Positions 53,004-62,130 of a stretch of 64,000 nucleotides of DNA are shown here, in pieces. The notes under the pieces were generated by a model. That model searched no databases. It was not told the DNA's origin and worked only from the letters and a program-made list of their open reading frames with translations. Position numbers and translations under genes: made by a program. The number at the start of each line of letters is the position of its first letter. Positions within the stretch are counted from its first letter, which is position 1. The DNA comes from an uncultured Sediminibacterium sp. (GTDB taxonomy: Bacteria > Bacteroidota > Bacteroidia > Chitinophagales > Chitinophagaceae): positions 1-64,000 of the forward strand of contig NZ_CAMLMJ010000022.1 of assembly GCF_946481145.1 (NCBI RefSeq), in the 5' to 3' direction.

Positions 53004-54347
53004 TTACAATTCTTTTACGGCGTCTTTAAATTGCGTACCGCGATCCTCATAATTTTTAAACAGGTCGAAACTTGCACAAGCCGGACTCAACAAAACCATA
53101 TCACCTTTTGCCGCAAGTTTAAAAGAAGCATTCACCGCTTTTTTAGCACTATCCGTTTCAACAATTACAGGTACGATATCTTTAAATGCCTCTATTATTT
53201 TACTATTGTCTATACCCATACAAACAATAGCTTTCACCTTTTCTTTTACCAATTCTTCCAGTAAGGAATAATCATTGCCTTTATCTGTCCCTCCTAGTAT
53301 GAGTACGGTAGGCTTAGTCATACTTTCGAGGGCAAACCAGGTACTGTTTATGTTGGTTGCCTTACTATCGTTAATGAATTCAACACCACGTACCATGGCA
53401 ACAAATTCCATCCTGTGTTCGAGGCTGTGAAAATCTTTCACTGCTTCACGGATTTTTTCCTTTCTGATACCCAAAGTGGTAGCGGCTATTCCTGCAGCCA
53501 TAGTGTTGTAGTTGTTGTGTTTCCCCTTAAGGGCAAAATCGTAAATACTCATGCTTACTCTTTCTTCCTGGATTCTTAGCATCATCTGGTCGCCCTTGAT
53601 GTAGCCGCCTTTTTTTACTTCGTGTTTCATAGAGAATGGTAATGGGTTAGTATGGATGGTTAGTAGTCTCAATTTTTCCATGATCACTTCATCATCTTCG
53701 CAGTAGATGAAATAATCGTCAGCCGTTTGGTTTTCAATGATCCTGAATTTGCTGTTGATATAGTTCTCGAACTTATAATCATACCTGTCGAGATGATCTT
53801 CCGTAATATTCAATAACACACTTACATCCGCACGGAAATCTTTTATATCATCCAGTTGAAAAGAACTCACTTCTGCCACATATATCTCTTTCGGATCTTC
53901 TGCTACCTGCCTGGCAAACGAATAACCAATATTGCCTACCAGTGCACAGTTTAATCCTGCTGTTTTACAGATATGATAAATCAAAGAAGTGGTTGTGCTT
54001 TTACCATTACTACCCGTAATGGCCACAATCTTTGAGTTCCCTTTAAACCTGTAAGCCAACTCAATCTCACTGATCACCGGAATACCTTTTGCACGTATGG
54101 CTTTCACCACTTCATTTTTTTCCGGTATGCCCGGACTCTTCATCACTTCATCTGCATTCAGTATCAGCTCAAGTGTATGTTTAGCCGATTCGAATTCGAT
54201 ATTATTTTCAATGAGCGTTTTTTCATACCCAGGTTTTATTACGCCACCATCACTAAGGAACACATCGTATCCTTTTTGTTTGCCAAGAATAGCAGCTCCT
54301 ACACCGCTTTCTCCCCCACCCAGTATAACAAGTCTGTGTTGCTTCAT
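53004..54347 (-). CDS. murD: UDP-N-acetylmuramoyl-L-alanine-D-glutamate ligase
   Basis: MurD adds D-glutamate to UDP-MurNAc-L-Ala. The 447-residue ligase has the N-terminal Rossmann-like GGGESGVGAAIL, the ATP P-loop GSNGKST (112-118), the EVSSFQL segment, NITEDHLDRY (near 186) and the C-terminal LILGGTDKGNDY plus SPACASFDLFKNYEDRG signatures. It lies between mraY (4 bases upstream) and ftsW (51 bases downstream). Confidence 0.96.
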   Translation of the reverse strand: MKQHRLVILGGGESGVGAAILGKQKGYDVFLSDGGVIKPGYEKTLIENNIEFESAKHTLELILNADEVMKSPGIPEKNEVVKAIRAKGIPVISEIELAYRFKGNSKIVAITGSNGKSTTTSLIYHICKTAGLNCALVGNIGYSFARQVAEDPKEIYVAEVSSFQLDDIKDFRADVSVLLNITEDHLDRYDYKFENYINSKFRIIENQTADDYFIYCEDDEVIMEKLRLLTIHTNPLPFSMKHEVKKGGYIKGDQMMLRIQEERVSMSIYDFALKGKHNNYNTMAAGIAATTLGIRKEKIREAVKDFHSLEHRMEFVAMVRGVEFINDSKATNINSTWFALESMTKPTVLILGGTDKGNDYSLLEELVKEKVKAIVCMGIDNSKIIEAFKDIVPVIVETDSAKKAVNASFKLAAKGDMVLLSPACASFDLFKNYEDRGTQFKDAVKEL

Positions 54348-54351
54348 TGCT

Positions 54352-55662
54352 CTATCTCATTTTCAGGGTCAGTATCGACATTACAACACATAACACCGTT
54401 ACAATCCAGAACCTGATTGCTATTTTATTTTCATGAAAACCTTTCTTCTGGTAATGGTGGTGCAGGGGACTCATCAGAAATATTCTTCTTCCTTCACCGA
54501 ATTTCTTTCTGGTATATTTGAAATAACTCACTTGCAACATCACACTCACCAGTTCTACCAGGAATACACCACAGAAAATTGGGATGAGTAATTCTTTTCG
54601 TACAATAATGGCCAGCGATGCGATGATACCACCCAATGCCAAGCTTCCTGTATCGCCCATAAATACCTGTGCGGGGTACACATTGTACCAGAGAAATCCG
54701 ATACAGGCTCCGACAAACGCACCTACAAAAATGGAGAGTTCACCAAGATTAGGGATATACATTACATTCAGGTAATCTGCCAATACATAGTTACCACTCA
54801 CATATATAAACACACCAAGTGCTACACCAATAATGGCACTCACACCTGCAGCCTGTCCGTCGATACCATCGGTAATATTTGCGCCGTTAGATACTGCAGT
54901 TATAATAAAAGTGACAATCAATATATAGATGATCCAGGTGTACTTTTCTGCCCCCTCACCCATCCAGCTAATGAGTTTACTATAATTGAATTCATGGTTT
55001 TTTACAAACGGGATAGTTGTGATCGGTGTTTTCACTTTTACATACCTGCGCTCTACACCATTGATATTTCTGGTGATGATATTGGTATCTTTTGCCAGTC
55101 GTTCACCTTTTTGCAGTTCAACAACATTGGTAGATATAATTTCTCTTTCGACCGTTACGGCATTACTAAAATAAAGTGTAACACCTATGATGATACCTAA
55201 TCCTACCTGACCAATAATTTTTGAAACGCCTGCCAGACCATCACTATCTTTCTTTTTATAAGATTCTCCTTTTTGCAAAGCGGCCCTTCTTGCTTTGATC
55301 TTGAAATAATCATCCAGAAAGCCAATAATGCCGAGCCATACCGTACAAAGCACCATCAAACGGATATATACTTTGTCGAGATTGGCAAAAAGCAATGTTG
55401 GGATCAATATGCTAAGTAAAATGATGATCCCACCCATGGTTGGGGTTCCCTTTTTCAGGTGTTCGCCCTGCAGACCAAGATCCCTTACAGTTTCACCAAT
55501 CTGTTTCTTTTGCAGGAAAAGGATTAGTCGCTTACCATATACTGTAGCTATTACCAGCGATAGCAAAACAGCCATAGCTATCCTGAAAGTCAGGAACTGG
55601 AACATACCCGCACCTGGTACATTGAATTCCTGCTTTAGCCATGTAAATAATTGATACAGCAT
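54352..55662 (-). CDS. mraY: Phospho-N-acetylmuramoyl-pentapeptide transferase
   Basis: MraY joins UDP-MurNAc-pentapeptide to undecaprenyl phosphate, forming lipid I. The ten-helix membrane enzyme has the KGTPTMGG motif (71-78), catalytic Asp117-Asp118 in [16 protein letters not shown] (262-269) and the SPLHHHY motif near the C-terminus. An insertion at about 170-242 (rich in charged residues, including [19 protein letters not shown]) makes it 436 residues, against about 360 in E. coli. It lies between murE and murD. Confidence 0.96.
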   Translation of the reverse strand: MLYQLFTWLKQEFNVPGAGMFQFLTFRIAMAVLLSLVIATVYGKRLILFLQKKQIGETVRDLGLQGEHLKKGTPTMGGIIILLSILIPTLLFANLDKVYIRLMVLCTVWLGIIGFLDDYFKIKARRAALQKGESYKKKDSDGLAGVSKIIGQVGLGIIIGVTLYFSNAVTVEREIISTNVVELQKGERLAKDTNIITRNINGVERRYVKVKTPITTIPFVKNHEFNYSKLISWMGEGAEKYTWIIYILIVTFIITAVSNGANITDGIDGQAAGVSAIIGVALGVFIYVSGNYVLADYLNVMYIPNLGELSIFVGAFVGACIGFLWYNVYPAQVFMGDTGSLALGGIIASLAIIVRKELLIPIFCGVFLVELVSVMLQVSYFKYTRKKFGEGRRIFLMSPLHHHYQKKGFHENKIAIRFWIVTVLCVVMSILTLKMR

Positions 55663-55683
55663 ATTGGTGTTTGGTTTTGTAGG

Positions 55684-57147
55684 TTATTTTTTAAGCGCAG
55701 CAAACATTTCCAGTAAAACCTGCTTATCATCAAAAGCATGTTTTACTCCTTTTATATCCTGGTATTTCTCATGTCCCTTTCCTGCTACCAGTATAATATC
55801 TTCTGGTCCTGCATAACTTACCGCTGTTCTTATTGCTTCCTTTCTGTCTACTATACTGATATATTTTCTTTTTGCTGAACTGCTTAAACCCGTTTCCATA
55901 TCTCTCAAAATAGCTTCCGGCTCTTCTGTTCTGGGATTATCGCTGGTAAGAATTACCCTGTCGCTTAAATCGCAGGCTGTTTGTGCCATAACAGGGCGCT
56001 TGGTTTTGTCTCTGTCGCCACCGCATCCGACTACAGTAATAACCTGCTCATGCCCCTTCCGCAATTTTTTAATAGTCATCAACACATTTTCCAATGCATC
56101 CGGCGTATGCGCATAATCTACAATACCGATGATTAATCCTCCGCTGATCACATAATCAAACCTTCCTTCAGCACCACTTAACATGCTAAGTGCCGTAAGC
56201 ACTTCTTCACTATCTTCTCCCAAACAAACCGCTGCACCGTATACTGCCAGGAGATTATATGCATTAAACTCTCCGATCAGTCTGAAATGCACTTCTTTAT
56301 CATTTATCGTCATTATAAGACCGGTGAGTGCATTCTCCAGTATTTTTCCTTTAAATGCTGCTACGGTTTTAAGGCTGTACATATATTTACTGGCCTGTGT
56401 ATTCTGCAACATCACTTCTCCTCTTTTATCGTCTGCATTTGAAATAGCAAATGCAGTTGCAGGCAAATGATCGAAGAATGATTTTTTTACCCTGATGTAT
56501 TCTTCAAAAGTTTTATGATAATCGAGGTGGTCATGGGTGATATTACTAAACAGTGCCCCGGTAAATTGTAATCCGGTGATTCTGTGTTGGTGTATAGCAT
56601 GACTGCTGCACTCCATGAAAACATGACTGCATCCTGCATCTAACATCAGTTTCAATAAGGCATTAAGACTTACCGCATCTGGTGTTGTGTGAGTAGATGG
56701 AATGATTTCATCACCGATCTGGTTTTGTACCGTGCTAATTAATCCGCATTTATACCCAAGCTTATTAAACAATTTGAAAAGCACCGTAGCAATAGTAGTT
56801 TTCCCATTCGTACCAGTCACCCCAACCAATTTAAGTTTGAGGGATGGCTCATCATAAAACTGGTGTGCCATATATGCCACAGCTTCCTGCGTATCTGCCA
56901 CTTCCAGGTAAGTGACCCCATCTTCAAACCTGGCAGGCATGGTATCGCATACTATAACACTGGCACCGTTTGCAATAGCTTTATCGATATATTCATGTCC
57001 ATCAGAAACAACTCCCCTGATGGCTACAAAAACATTTCCTGCTTCCAGTTTCCTGGAATCAATCTGAATACCAGAAACAGTTATATCAGTACTGCCATGC
57101 ACCTGTTTGAGGTGAACCCGATATAATATGTCTTGCAGTTTTGTCAT
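55684..57147 (-). CDS. murE: UDP-MurNAc-L-Ala-D-Glu:meso-diaminopimelate ligase
   Basis: MurE adds the third amino acid of the stem peptide. The 487-residue enzyme has the P-loop GTNGKTT (112-118), the N-terminal SRKLEAGNVFVAIRG, and the DNPR motif at 403-406 that selects meso-diaminopimelate over lysine. The cell wall is therefore predicted to be meso-DAP type. It starts one base before the end of the ftsI frame and lies 21 bases ahead of mraY; murF, its usual next gene, is absent here. Confidence 0.95.
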   Translation of the reverse strand: MTKLQDILYRVHLKQVHGSTDITVSGIQIDSRKLEAGNVFVAIRGVVSDGHEYIDKAIANGASVIVCDTMPARFEDGVTYLEVADTQEAVAYMAHQFYDEPSLKLKLVGVTGTNGKTTIATVLFKLFNKLGYKCGLISTVQNQIGDEIIPSTHTTPDAVSLNALLKLMLDAGCSHVFMECSSHAIHQHRITGLQFTGALFSNITHDHLDYHKTFEEYIRVKKSFFDHLPATAFAISNADDKRGEVMLQNTQASKYMYSLKTVAAFKGKILENALTGLIMTINDKEVHFRLIGEFNAYNLLAVYGAAVCLGEDSEEVLTALSMLSGAEGRFDYVISGGLIIGIVDYAHTPDALENVLMTIKKLRKGHEQVITVVGCGGDRDKTKRPVMAQTACDLSDRVILTSDNPRTEEPEAILRDMETGLSSSAKRKYISIVDRKEAIRTAVSYAGPEDIILVAGKGHEKYQDIKGVKHAFDDKQVLLEMFAALKK

Positions 57148-57148
57148 T

Positions 57149-59284
57149 TTAATTGAATGCTATTGTTACAAGTTGTCCTTTTGCTATTGCCTCACCTGCC
57201 TGTACCGATTGTGCAACTGCTTTTCCTTTGCCTTGCACATGAACTTTTAATCCAAGGTTTTCACACAGGTAAACCACATCTTTCAATCCCATCCCTTTAA
57301 GTTGTGGCATTGACTTATCTGAAACGGGTTTAGTATTGATGGATACCTGTTTATTTTTTCCATTAATAGCAACCCACTCATCAATGCGTTTACTTGAATC
57401 TTTATAGCTAATACTTAATTGTTTTACTACAGTCGAGAGATCACTTTTATAACCGGCATACGCGAAATAGCTGCTATCTAACCCACTCGATTTTTTTGCA
57501 AGATTGTTTACGCGTACATAAGTGCTGTACAGGCGATCGGCTATCTCTTTAAATACCGGACCAGCAACAGAGCCCCCATAATAAACCGCTGCATGTGGTT
57601 TATTTTTTATCACAACCAGACAAGTGTACTGTGGATCATTGGCAGGGAAATAACCTGCAAAAGAAGACTGGTAAACTTTATCTGCATAACCCCTGTTTCC
57701 ATTTGCCACCAATGCTGTACCAGTTTTACCTGCTACTTTATAAGGTGTTTCTTTGAACAGTGAAGCGGCCGTTCCGGAAATACAAACACCTTCAAGACAT
57801 TCACGCAGTTGGCGCAATGTTTCGTCACTGCAGATTTTTTCATCCACCACAACTGGCGAGAAACTTTTTTGTAAAACACCTTCTTCTTTTACCGCGCTAA
57901 CCAGATAAGGTTTCATCATTCGTCCATTATTCGCCACAGCGTTATACAGTGAAACGGTTTGTAGCGGACTCACCAATAAATTATATCCAAAAGCCATCCA
58001 TGGAAGCGTGGTGGGACCCCATAGTTTATGACCCGGTTTAAAAATGGTTGGTCTACGTTCGCCTGTCAGATCAATACCCGTTAAAGTATCCATCCGCATT
58101 TTCTTCAGGTGACTTATAAAACGGTTAGGGTTTGATGCATAATGCGCGACCGCAAGTTTGGCCATACCCACATTTGAGCTCAACTCGAATGCCTGTTTCA
58201 CGGTAACCATATTTCTTCCATGCTTCTCACTATCATACACTACCTGCCCTGCCACTTTCCAGGTACCGCCTTCCAGGTCAACGCCTTGATTGAGGTTTAC
58301 TTTTTTATCTTCAAGTAAAGCAATCATGGTGGCCAGCTTGAAAGTGGAACCGGGCTCAGATGGACTAATCGCGTAATTAAAATCTTCCCAATATTCACCG
58401 GCACTTCTTTTGCCAAGATTTGCCACTGCTTTAATTTTTCCGGTTCTTGTTTCCATCACTATGGCAGTACCATATTCGGCTTCGTTCTTCACCATCATTT
58501 TCATCAGGGCATTCTCTGTAACTTCCTGGATGAACACATCAATGGTGCTAACAATATCTTTTCCTGTTTCAGGTTCAATTTCATAGGTATCTGCATCAAC
58601 CGGAACATAAACACCTCCGGCAATTGAGCGCACCAACTGCTTACCGTTTCTTCCTTTCAGGATACTGTCGTAAGTCATTTCAAGTCCGACTTTATTCGCA
58701 TCTCTTGCCAGTCCGATGGTTCTGAAAGCAAGCATTTTGTACGGATTGAGGCGAATGGTTTTTTCATTTGCAATTAATCCGCTTTTGTATCGTCCCAATT
58801 TGAACAAAGGAAATTTCCTCAGCTCCTCATACTCACGAAAAGATATTTTTTTCTTTAGGAGGAAATAGGCATCGTTTTTCTTATAGCCCTGTTTTAATAA
58901 TGCTTTGTAATCTTCTTTAGACTGATCGCCAAAAAGTTTAGAGAGATGATAACTTAAGGAATCAACATTTTCACGGAACAGGAGGCCATTTTTCGCGCGC
59001 AATGATTCAACGCGGAAATCCATATAAATATCAAATTGCGGAATACTGGTACTTAGCATTTGTCCGTCTTCACTATATATTGTACCTCGCTCTGCTTCTA
59101 TTTCATCGATGCGTTGGTGAAGACTATCACTCATGCTTCTCCAGTAAGACCCTTCTACCTGCTGTATATAAACCGCTTTACCAAAAATGGCCACACATAC
59201 AAGCACCACCAGTATATAACTGAGGTAGACTCTCCATAGTATGTCGCGTTTTACTTCCAAGTTGGTACGGTTATATATTTTCAA
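57149..59284 (-). CDS. ftsI: Penicillin-binding protein FtsI/PBP3 with PASTA domain
   Basis: The class B transpeptidase that cross-links septal peptidoglycan with FtsW. It has an N-terminal TM helix (about 18-38), a PBP dimer domain (about 60-225), and the transpeptidase domain with Ser313 in the STFK motif (313-316), SSN (369-371) and KTGT (520-523). Residues about 655-711 form one PASTA domain (LKDVVYLCENLGLKVHV), common in Gram-positive PBP2x and in Bacteroidota. The 711-residue length fits. It lies directly downstream of the FtsL-like gene across a short repeat gap. Confidence 0.94.
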   Translation of the reverse strand: MKIYNRTNLEVKRDILWRVYLSYILVVLVCVAIFGKAVYIQQVEGSYWRSMSDSLHQRIDEIEAERGTIYSEDGQMLSTSIPQFDIYMDFRVESLRAKNGLLFRENVDSLSYHLSKLFGDQSKEDYKALLKQGYKKNDAYFLLKKKISFREYEELRKFPLFKLGRYKSGLIANEKTIRLNPYKMLAFRTIGLARDANKVGLEMTYDSILKGRNGKQLVRSIAGGVYVPVDADTYEIEPETGKDIVSTIDVFIQEVTENALMKMMVKNEAEYGTAIVMETRTGKIKAVANLGKRSAGEYWEDFNYAISPSEPGSTFKLATMIALLEDKKVNLNQGVDLEGGTWKVAGQVVYDSEKHGRNMVTVKQAFELSSNVGMAKLAVAHYASNPNRFISHLKKMRMDTLTGIDLTGERRPTIFKPGHKLWGPTTLPWMAFGYNLLVSPLQTVSLYNAVANNGRMMKPYLVSAVKEEGVLQKSFSPVVVDEKICSDETLRQLRECLEGVCISGTAASLFKETPYKVAGKTGTALVANGNRGYADKVYQSSFAGYFPANDPQYTCLVVIKNKPHAAVYYGGSVAGPVFKEIADRLYSTYVRVNNLAKKSSGLDSSYFAYAGYKSDLSTVVKQLSISYKDSSKRIDEWVAINGKNKQVSINTKPVSDKSMPQLKGMGLKDVVYLCENLGLKVHVQGKGKAVAQSVQAGEAIAKGQLVTIAFN

Positions 59285-59325
59285 CTCACCCTAACCCTCT
59301 CTGCTTCGCAAAGAGGGAATGATGT
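59280..59325. repeat. Hairpin repeat CCCTCTCTGCTTCGCAAAGAGGG, copy 1
   Basis: TCAACTCACCC, then the hairpin CCCTCT/AGAGGG with TGCTTCGCA apex, recurs at 59721-59768. A second hairpin GTTTGCC/GGCAAAC (59324-59340) follows. It lies between the FtsL-like gene and ftsI. Confidence 0.8.
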
Positions 59326-59392
59326 TTGCCGATGGCAAACATTGAGCTAGTACAATTCTTTCACTTTTCACCCCTCTCTCACTTCTCACGCC

Positions 59393-59716
59393 CTATCTCT
59401 CACTCTTCAATCTCACCGGTGTTTCTTTAATCACTTTCAACCCGAGTGGTTCTGTTGCTTTGATCACCTGCTGCTCCTCACTCTTAAACATCACTTCACT
59501 TTTCAGTGTCTTATACTCGTATTGAAGTTCTTTTAGTTCTTTAGTTGTATTATTTATATTCCTGATTGTTTTATCAGCCAGGTGCCCATTGGCTATATAT
59601 AATACCGCCAGCACAGATAAAAACAGGAAGAATGGAATATTCTTCAGTATCCACTGATAGTTGAATAAGCCTTTCAGTGGATTTTTGTTTTGTTGTATTT
59701 TTTCTGCTTCCGACAT
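59393..59716 (-). CDS. ftsL: FtsL-like cell division protein
   Basis: A 107-residue bitopic protein: cytoplasmic N-terminus (1-24), one TM helix (about 25-43) and a periplasmic coiled coil (about 45-80, ATLNNTTKELKELQYEY-like heptads), ending in a short basic tail. Family recognition is weak at sequence level, but size, topology and position between rsmH and ftsI match FtsL, which recruits FtsW/FtsI. The ATG at 59716 is used; the longer frame to 59752 reads a repeat. Confidence 0.78.
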   Translation of the reverse strand: MSEAEKIQQNKNPLKGLFNYQWILKNIPFFLFLSVLAVLYIANGHLADKTIRNINNTTKELKELQYEYKTLKSEVMFKSEEQQVIKATEPLGLKVIKETPVRLKSER

Positions 59717-59720
59717 CTTT

Positions 59721-59768
59721 TTTAACTCACCCCAGCCCTCTCTGCTTCGCAAAGAGGGAGAAATGTTT
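59721..59768. repeat. Hairpin repeat CCCTCTCTGCTTCGCAAAGAGGG, copy 2
   Basis: Nearly identical to 59280-59325 (TTAACTCACCCC variant). It lies just upstream of the FtsL-like start, between it and rsmH, so the two copies bracket that gene. Confidence 0.8.
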
Positions 59769-59782
59769 TTTCATACTTCTTT

Positions 59783-60679
59783 TTACATTCGTTCTGCCAC
59801 CCTAAGCTTCGCACTTCTGCTTCTTGTATTTTGTTTCAACTCTTCCTGCGCGGCTATTATTGGCTTCTTTGTGATCACTTTCAGCACCTGCTCTTTCACA
59901 ACAGGCAAGAAGGGGTTATCAGGTGTTTCATCGAAACTCCCCTGCCGGAAAAAGTTTTTTACCAGCCTGTCTTCTATAGAATGAAAGGTGATGATGGCAA
60001 CACGGCCACCTGTTTTAAGCACAGCAGGAATCTGCTGCAGCATTTCTTTCAAAGCCCCCATTTCATCGTTTACCTCCATTCGAAGCGCCTGGAATACCTG
60101 AGCCAAATACTTATTAGGATTTCCCTTAACCACCGGACTTATCATAGCCTTGAACTGTTCAATAGTTTGAACCTGCAGATGATTGCGTTGCTGTACAATA
60201 TGATGCGCCAGCGTTTTTGAATTACTGACTTCACCGTATTGTTCAAACAATTTATGCAGTTGCTGTGCTGAATAATTACGCACTATTTCAACCGCACTTA
60301 AGGGTTGTCTTCTATCCATGCGCATATCCAGCGGACCAGAGAAACGAATAGAGAAACCGCGTTCTCCTTCATCGAACTGGTGACTACTAACGCCTAAGTC
60401 TGCCAAAACACCGTCCACCTTTTCAATTTCATGCAAGCGTAAAAAACGTTGCAGGTGACGGAAATTTTGTGGTACAAATAAGACGCGTTTATCATCAGGT
60501 AAATTCTGCTGTGCATCAGCATCCTGGTCAAAAGCAATCAATCTGCCTTTCGTACTAAGCTTTTCCAAAATACCCCTGCTATGTCCACCACCACCAAAAG
60601 TGCAATCCACATATACACCATCGGGGTTTATCGACAAAGCATCGAGCGTTTCGTTGTAGAGGACGGGGATGTGATACAC
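59783..60679 (-). CDS. rsmH: 16S rRNA (cytosine1402-N4)-methyltransferase
   Basis: RsmH (MraW) methylates N4 of C1402 in 16S rRNA with S-adenosylmethionine. The 298-residue protein has the SAM motif VDCTFGGGGHSRGIL (24-38), the VDGVLADLGVSSHQFD segment (about 88-103), the GFSIRFSGPLDMRMD signature and the HSIEDRLVKNFFR motif near residue 255. It is the second gene of the dcw cluster, as in most bacteria, although its function is in ribosome modification. Confidence 0.96.
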   Translation of the reverse strand: MYHIPVLYNETLDALSINPDGVYVDCTFGGGGHSRGILEKLSTKGRLIAFDQDADAQQNLPDDKRVLFVPQNFRHLQRFLRLHEIEKVDGVLADLGVSSHQFDEGERGFSIRFSGPLDMRMDRRQPLSAVEIVRNYSAQQLHKLFEQYGEVSNSKTLAHHIVQQRNHLQVQTIEQFKAMISPVVKGNPNKYLAQVFQALRMEVNDEMGALKEMLQQIPAVLKTGGRVAIITFHSIEDRLVKNFFRQGSFDETPDNPFLPVVKEQVLKVITKKPIIAAQEELKQNTRSRSAKLRVAERM

Positions 60680-60688
60680 TTTTTATTA

Positions 60689-60805
60689 ATTTGAAAATTT
60701 GAAAATTTGGGAATTTGAAAATGCCTGCAACGGAGAAAAGTCGAAAACGAAGCAACATACATGTGTCATTTTCAAATTTTCAAATTGCCTCATTTTCAAA
60801 TTTTT
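60689..60805. repeat. Inverted AT-rich repeat (TTTGAAAATTTGGGAA type)
   Basis: Left copies of TTTGAAAA (60689-60722) and right copies of TTTTCAAA (60772-60800) can pair around a 50-base spacer. The right arm overlaps the mraZ stop codon, so the last bases of mraZ come from the repeat. Confidence 0.75.
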
Positions 60806-61245
60806 TCAGTCATCACTTCCTGCGCCAGGCTACTGAAAGCTTCTGGTGAGAAATCCTCAAAGAGCTGTTTGTACTTACCTGCATCCCAGATTTCGAATCG
60901 ATCAAGGGCTGCTGCCAGGATAATGTCCTTGCTTAAGCCGGCAAACTCCTTCAATGATCCGGGCAATAACATCCGACCAGCGCTATCCAGCTCTATTTCG
61001 GTTGCTCCACCCAAAAACTGACGACGGAATTGACGTACCTTGGGGTCGAAATCATTCAACTGGCTGATCTTTGCAATAATTATTTCCCAACTTTTCAAAG
61101 GATATAACGTGAGACATTTTTCGAAGCCACGGCTGAGGATGAAACGGTTCTCCCCTTCCGGCAACTGTTTTTTCAGTCCGCCAGGAATCAGGAAACGCCC
61201 TTTCGCGTCAACTGTAGCTTCATATTCTCCGTGAAATCCGGTCAT
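60796..61245 (-). CDS. mraZ: Transcriptional regulator MraZ
   Basis: A 149-residue DNA-binding protein with two AbrB-like SpoVT domains (about 7-55 and 80-128): GEYEATVDAKGRFLIP and GGATEIELDSAGRMLLPGSL. In E. coli and Mycoplasma MraZ binds direct TGGG-type repeats upstream of the dcw cluster and controls its own operon. Here it is first in the cluster. Four boxes with 10-bp spacing lie just upstream (61271-61305). The stop codon falls within an AT-rich repeat. Confidence 0.95.
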   Translation of the reverse strand: MTGFHGEYEATVDAKGRFLIPGGLKKQLPEGENRFILSRGFEKCLTLYPLKSWEIIIAKISQLNDFDPKVRQFRRQFLGGATEIELDSAGRMLLPGSLKEFAGLSKDIILAAALDRFEIWDAGKYKQLFEDFSPEAFSSLAQEVMTEKI

Positions 61246-61270
61246 TGGTGAATAAATATTTGTTTAGATT

Positions 61271-61305
61271 ACCACTTGTTGACACAAAATAACACTTTTT
61301 CCCAC
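61271..61305 (-). promoter_or_regulatory. Putative MraZ operator (four GTG boxes)
   Basis: On the minus strand the sequence reads GTGGG, GTGTT, GTGTC and GTGGT, each separated by exactly 5 bases (10-bp repeat, one helical turn). This matches the geometry of known MraZ boxes (GTGGG repeats spaced by 5). It ends 25 bases before the mraZ start codon. Confidence 0.7.
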
Positions 61306-61501
61306 TTTCTACCCGAATTTGGAGCGATTGTATTTATCCACAAACGAAAAATGCCTGTAATTCAATACCAGCTTGATTTACAGCGTGTTTTGGCAAAAGA
61401 AGATGTGAATTAGATGTGAATAGCTGTTAATAAGAAGTGCATAAGCCTGAAAGACCCTTACCCATAGCGCATTTAACTGATTATCAACTATAAAAGCATT
61501 C

Positions 61502-61894
61502 ATGAAAACTACCGGATATTCTGGCAAACCCGTATGGCAAAAGCTCGGAATTGAGCCTGATTCCAGGATTCACCTGGTAGATGCTCCGGCTGATTATGCA
61601 GAATTGGTTGGCTGGACGGGCTCATTAACCACCACAGCGAAGGCTGCCGACATCATTCACTGTTTTGTGACCAGCCGGGCTTCTTTACAAAAGGTATTGC
61701 CTGCCCTAATACAAAAAGTGGCCGAAGGAGGTTGTATCTGGATTTCCTGGTACAAAAAATCTGCAGGCATACAAACCGATCTTACAGAAGACATTATCAG
61801 GGAAATAATATTGCCCACCGGATGGGTAGATGTAAAAGTTTGTTCAGTGAGTGAACAATGGAGTGGATTGAAATTTTTACGCAGAAAGAAATGA
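61502..61894 (+). CDS. DUF3052-like protein
   Basis: A 130-residue cytoplasmic protein. The N-terminal segment TGYSGKPVWQKLGIEPDSRI resembles the DUF3052 start, and the middle is alpha/beta with CFVTSRASLQKVLPALIQ and GGCIWISWYKKSAG. A SAM- or nucleotide-binding fold is possible but not shown. The role is unknown. It is divergent from mraZ, with a spacer of 256 bases between the starts, in which the MraZ operator lies; the two may share regulation (inference). Confidence 0.58.
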   Translation: MKTTGYSGKPVWQKLGIEPDSRIHLVDAPADYAELVGWTGSLTTTAKAADIIHCFVTSRASLQKVLPALIQKVAEGGCIWISWYKKSAGIQTDLTEDIIREIILPTGWVDVKVCSVSEQWSGLKFLRRKK

Positions 61895-62130
61895 GCAATT
61901 GATATAGGATTAGGTAGAATAGTATCAAACCTCTTATTTTATTGGGTTTGCGATCGGCCTTAGAAAAAAAGCGTTAAGAAATTCATGTAATGGAGCGTTA
62001 AGCAATGGATGATGTTTGGCAATGTGCAATAGCTGAAGCGCAGTTTCGACCCATCATTGAACTGAAAGCTTGGCTTTAGTCTTCATCCATTGTAGCGCAA
62101 TGGAATGAATTTTAGCTTTTTTTCTGAAGC
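61895..62130. other. Intergenic region without recognised gene
   Basis: No gene is recognised. The sequence holds short GCGTTAAGCAATGG-like and CCATTGTAGCGCAATGG motifs; the latter (62089-62105) has near-inverted ends. It may be the body of the same dispersed element as the hairpin that follows at 62131. Confidence 0.5.
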
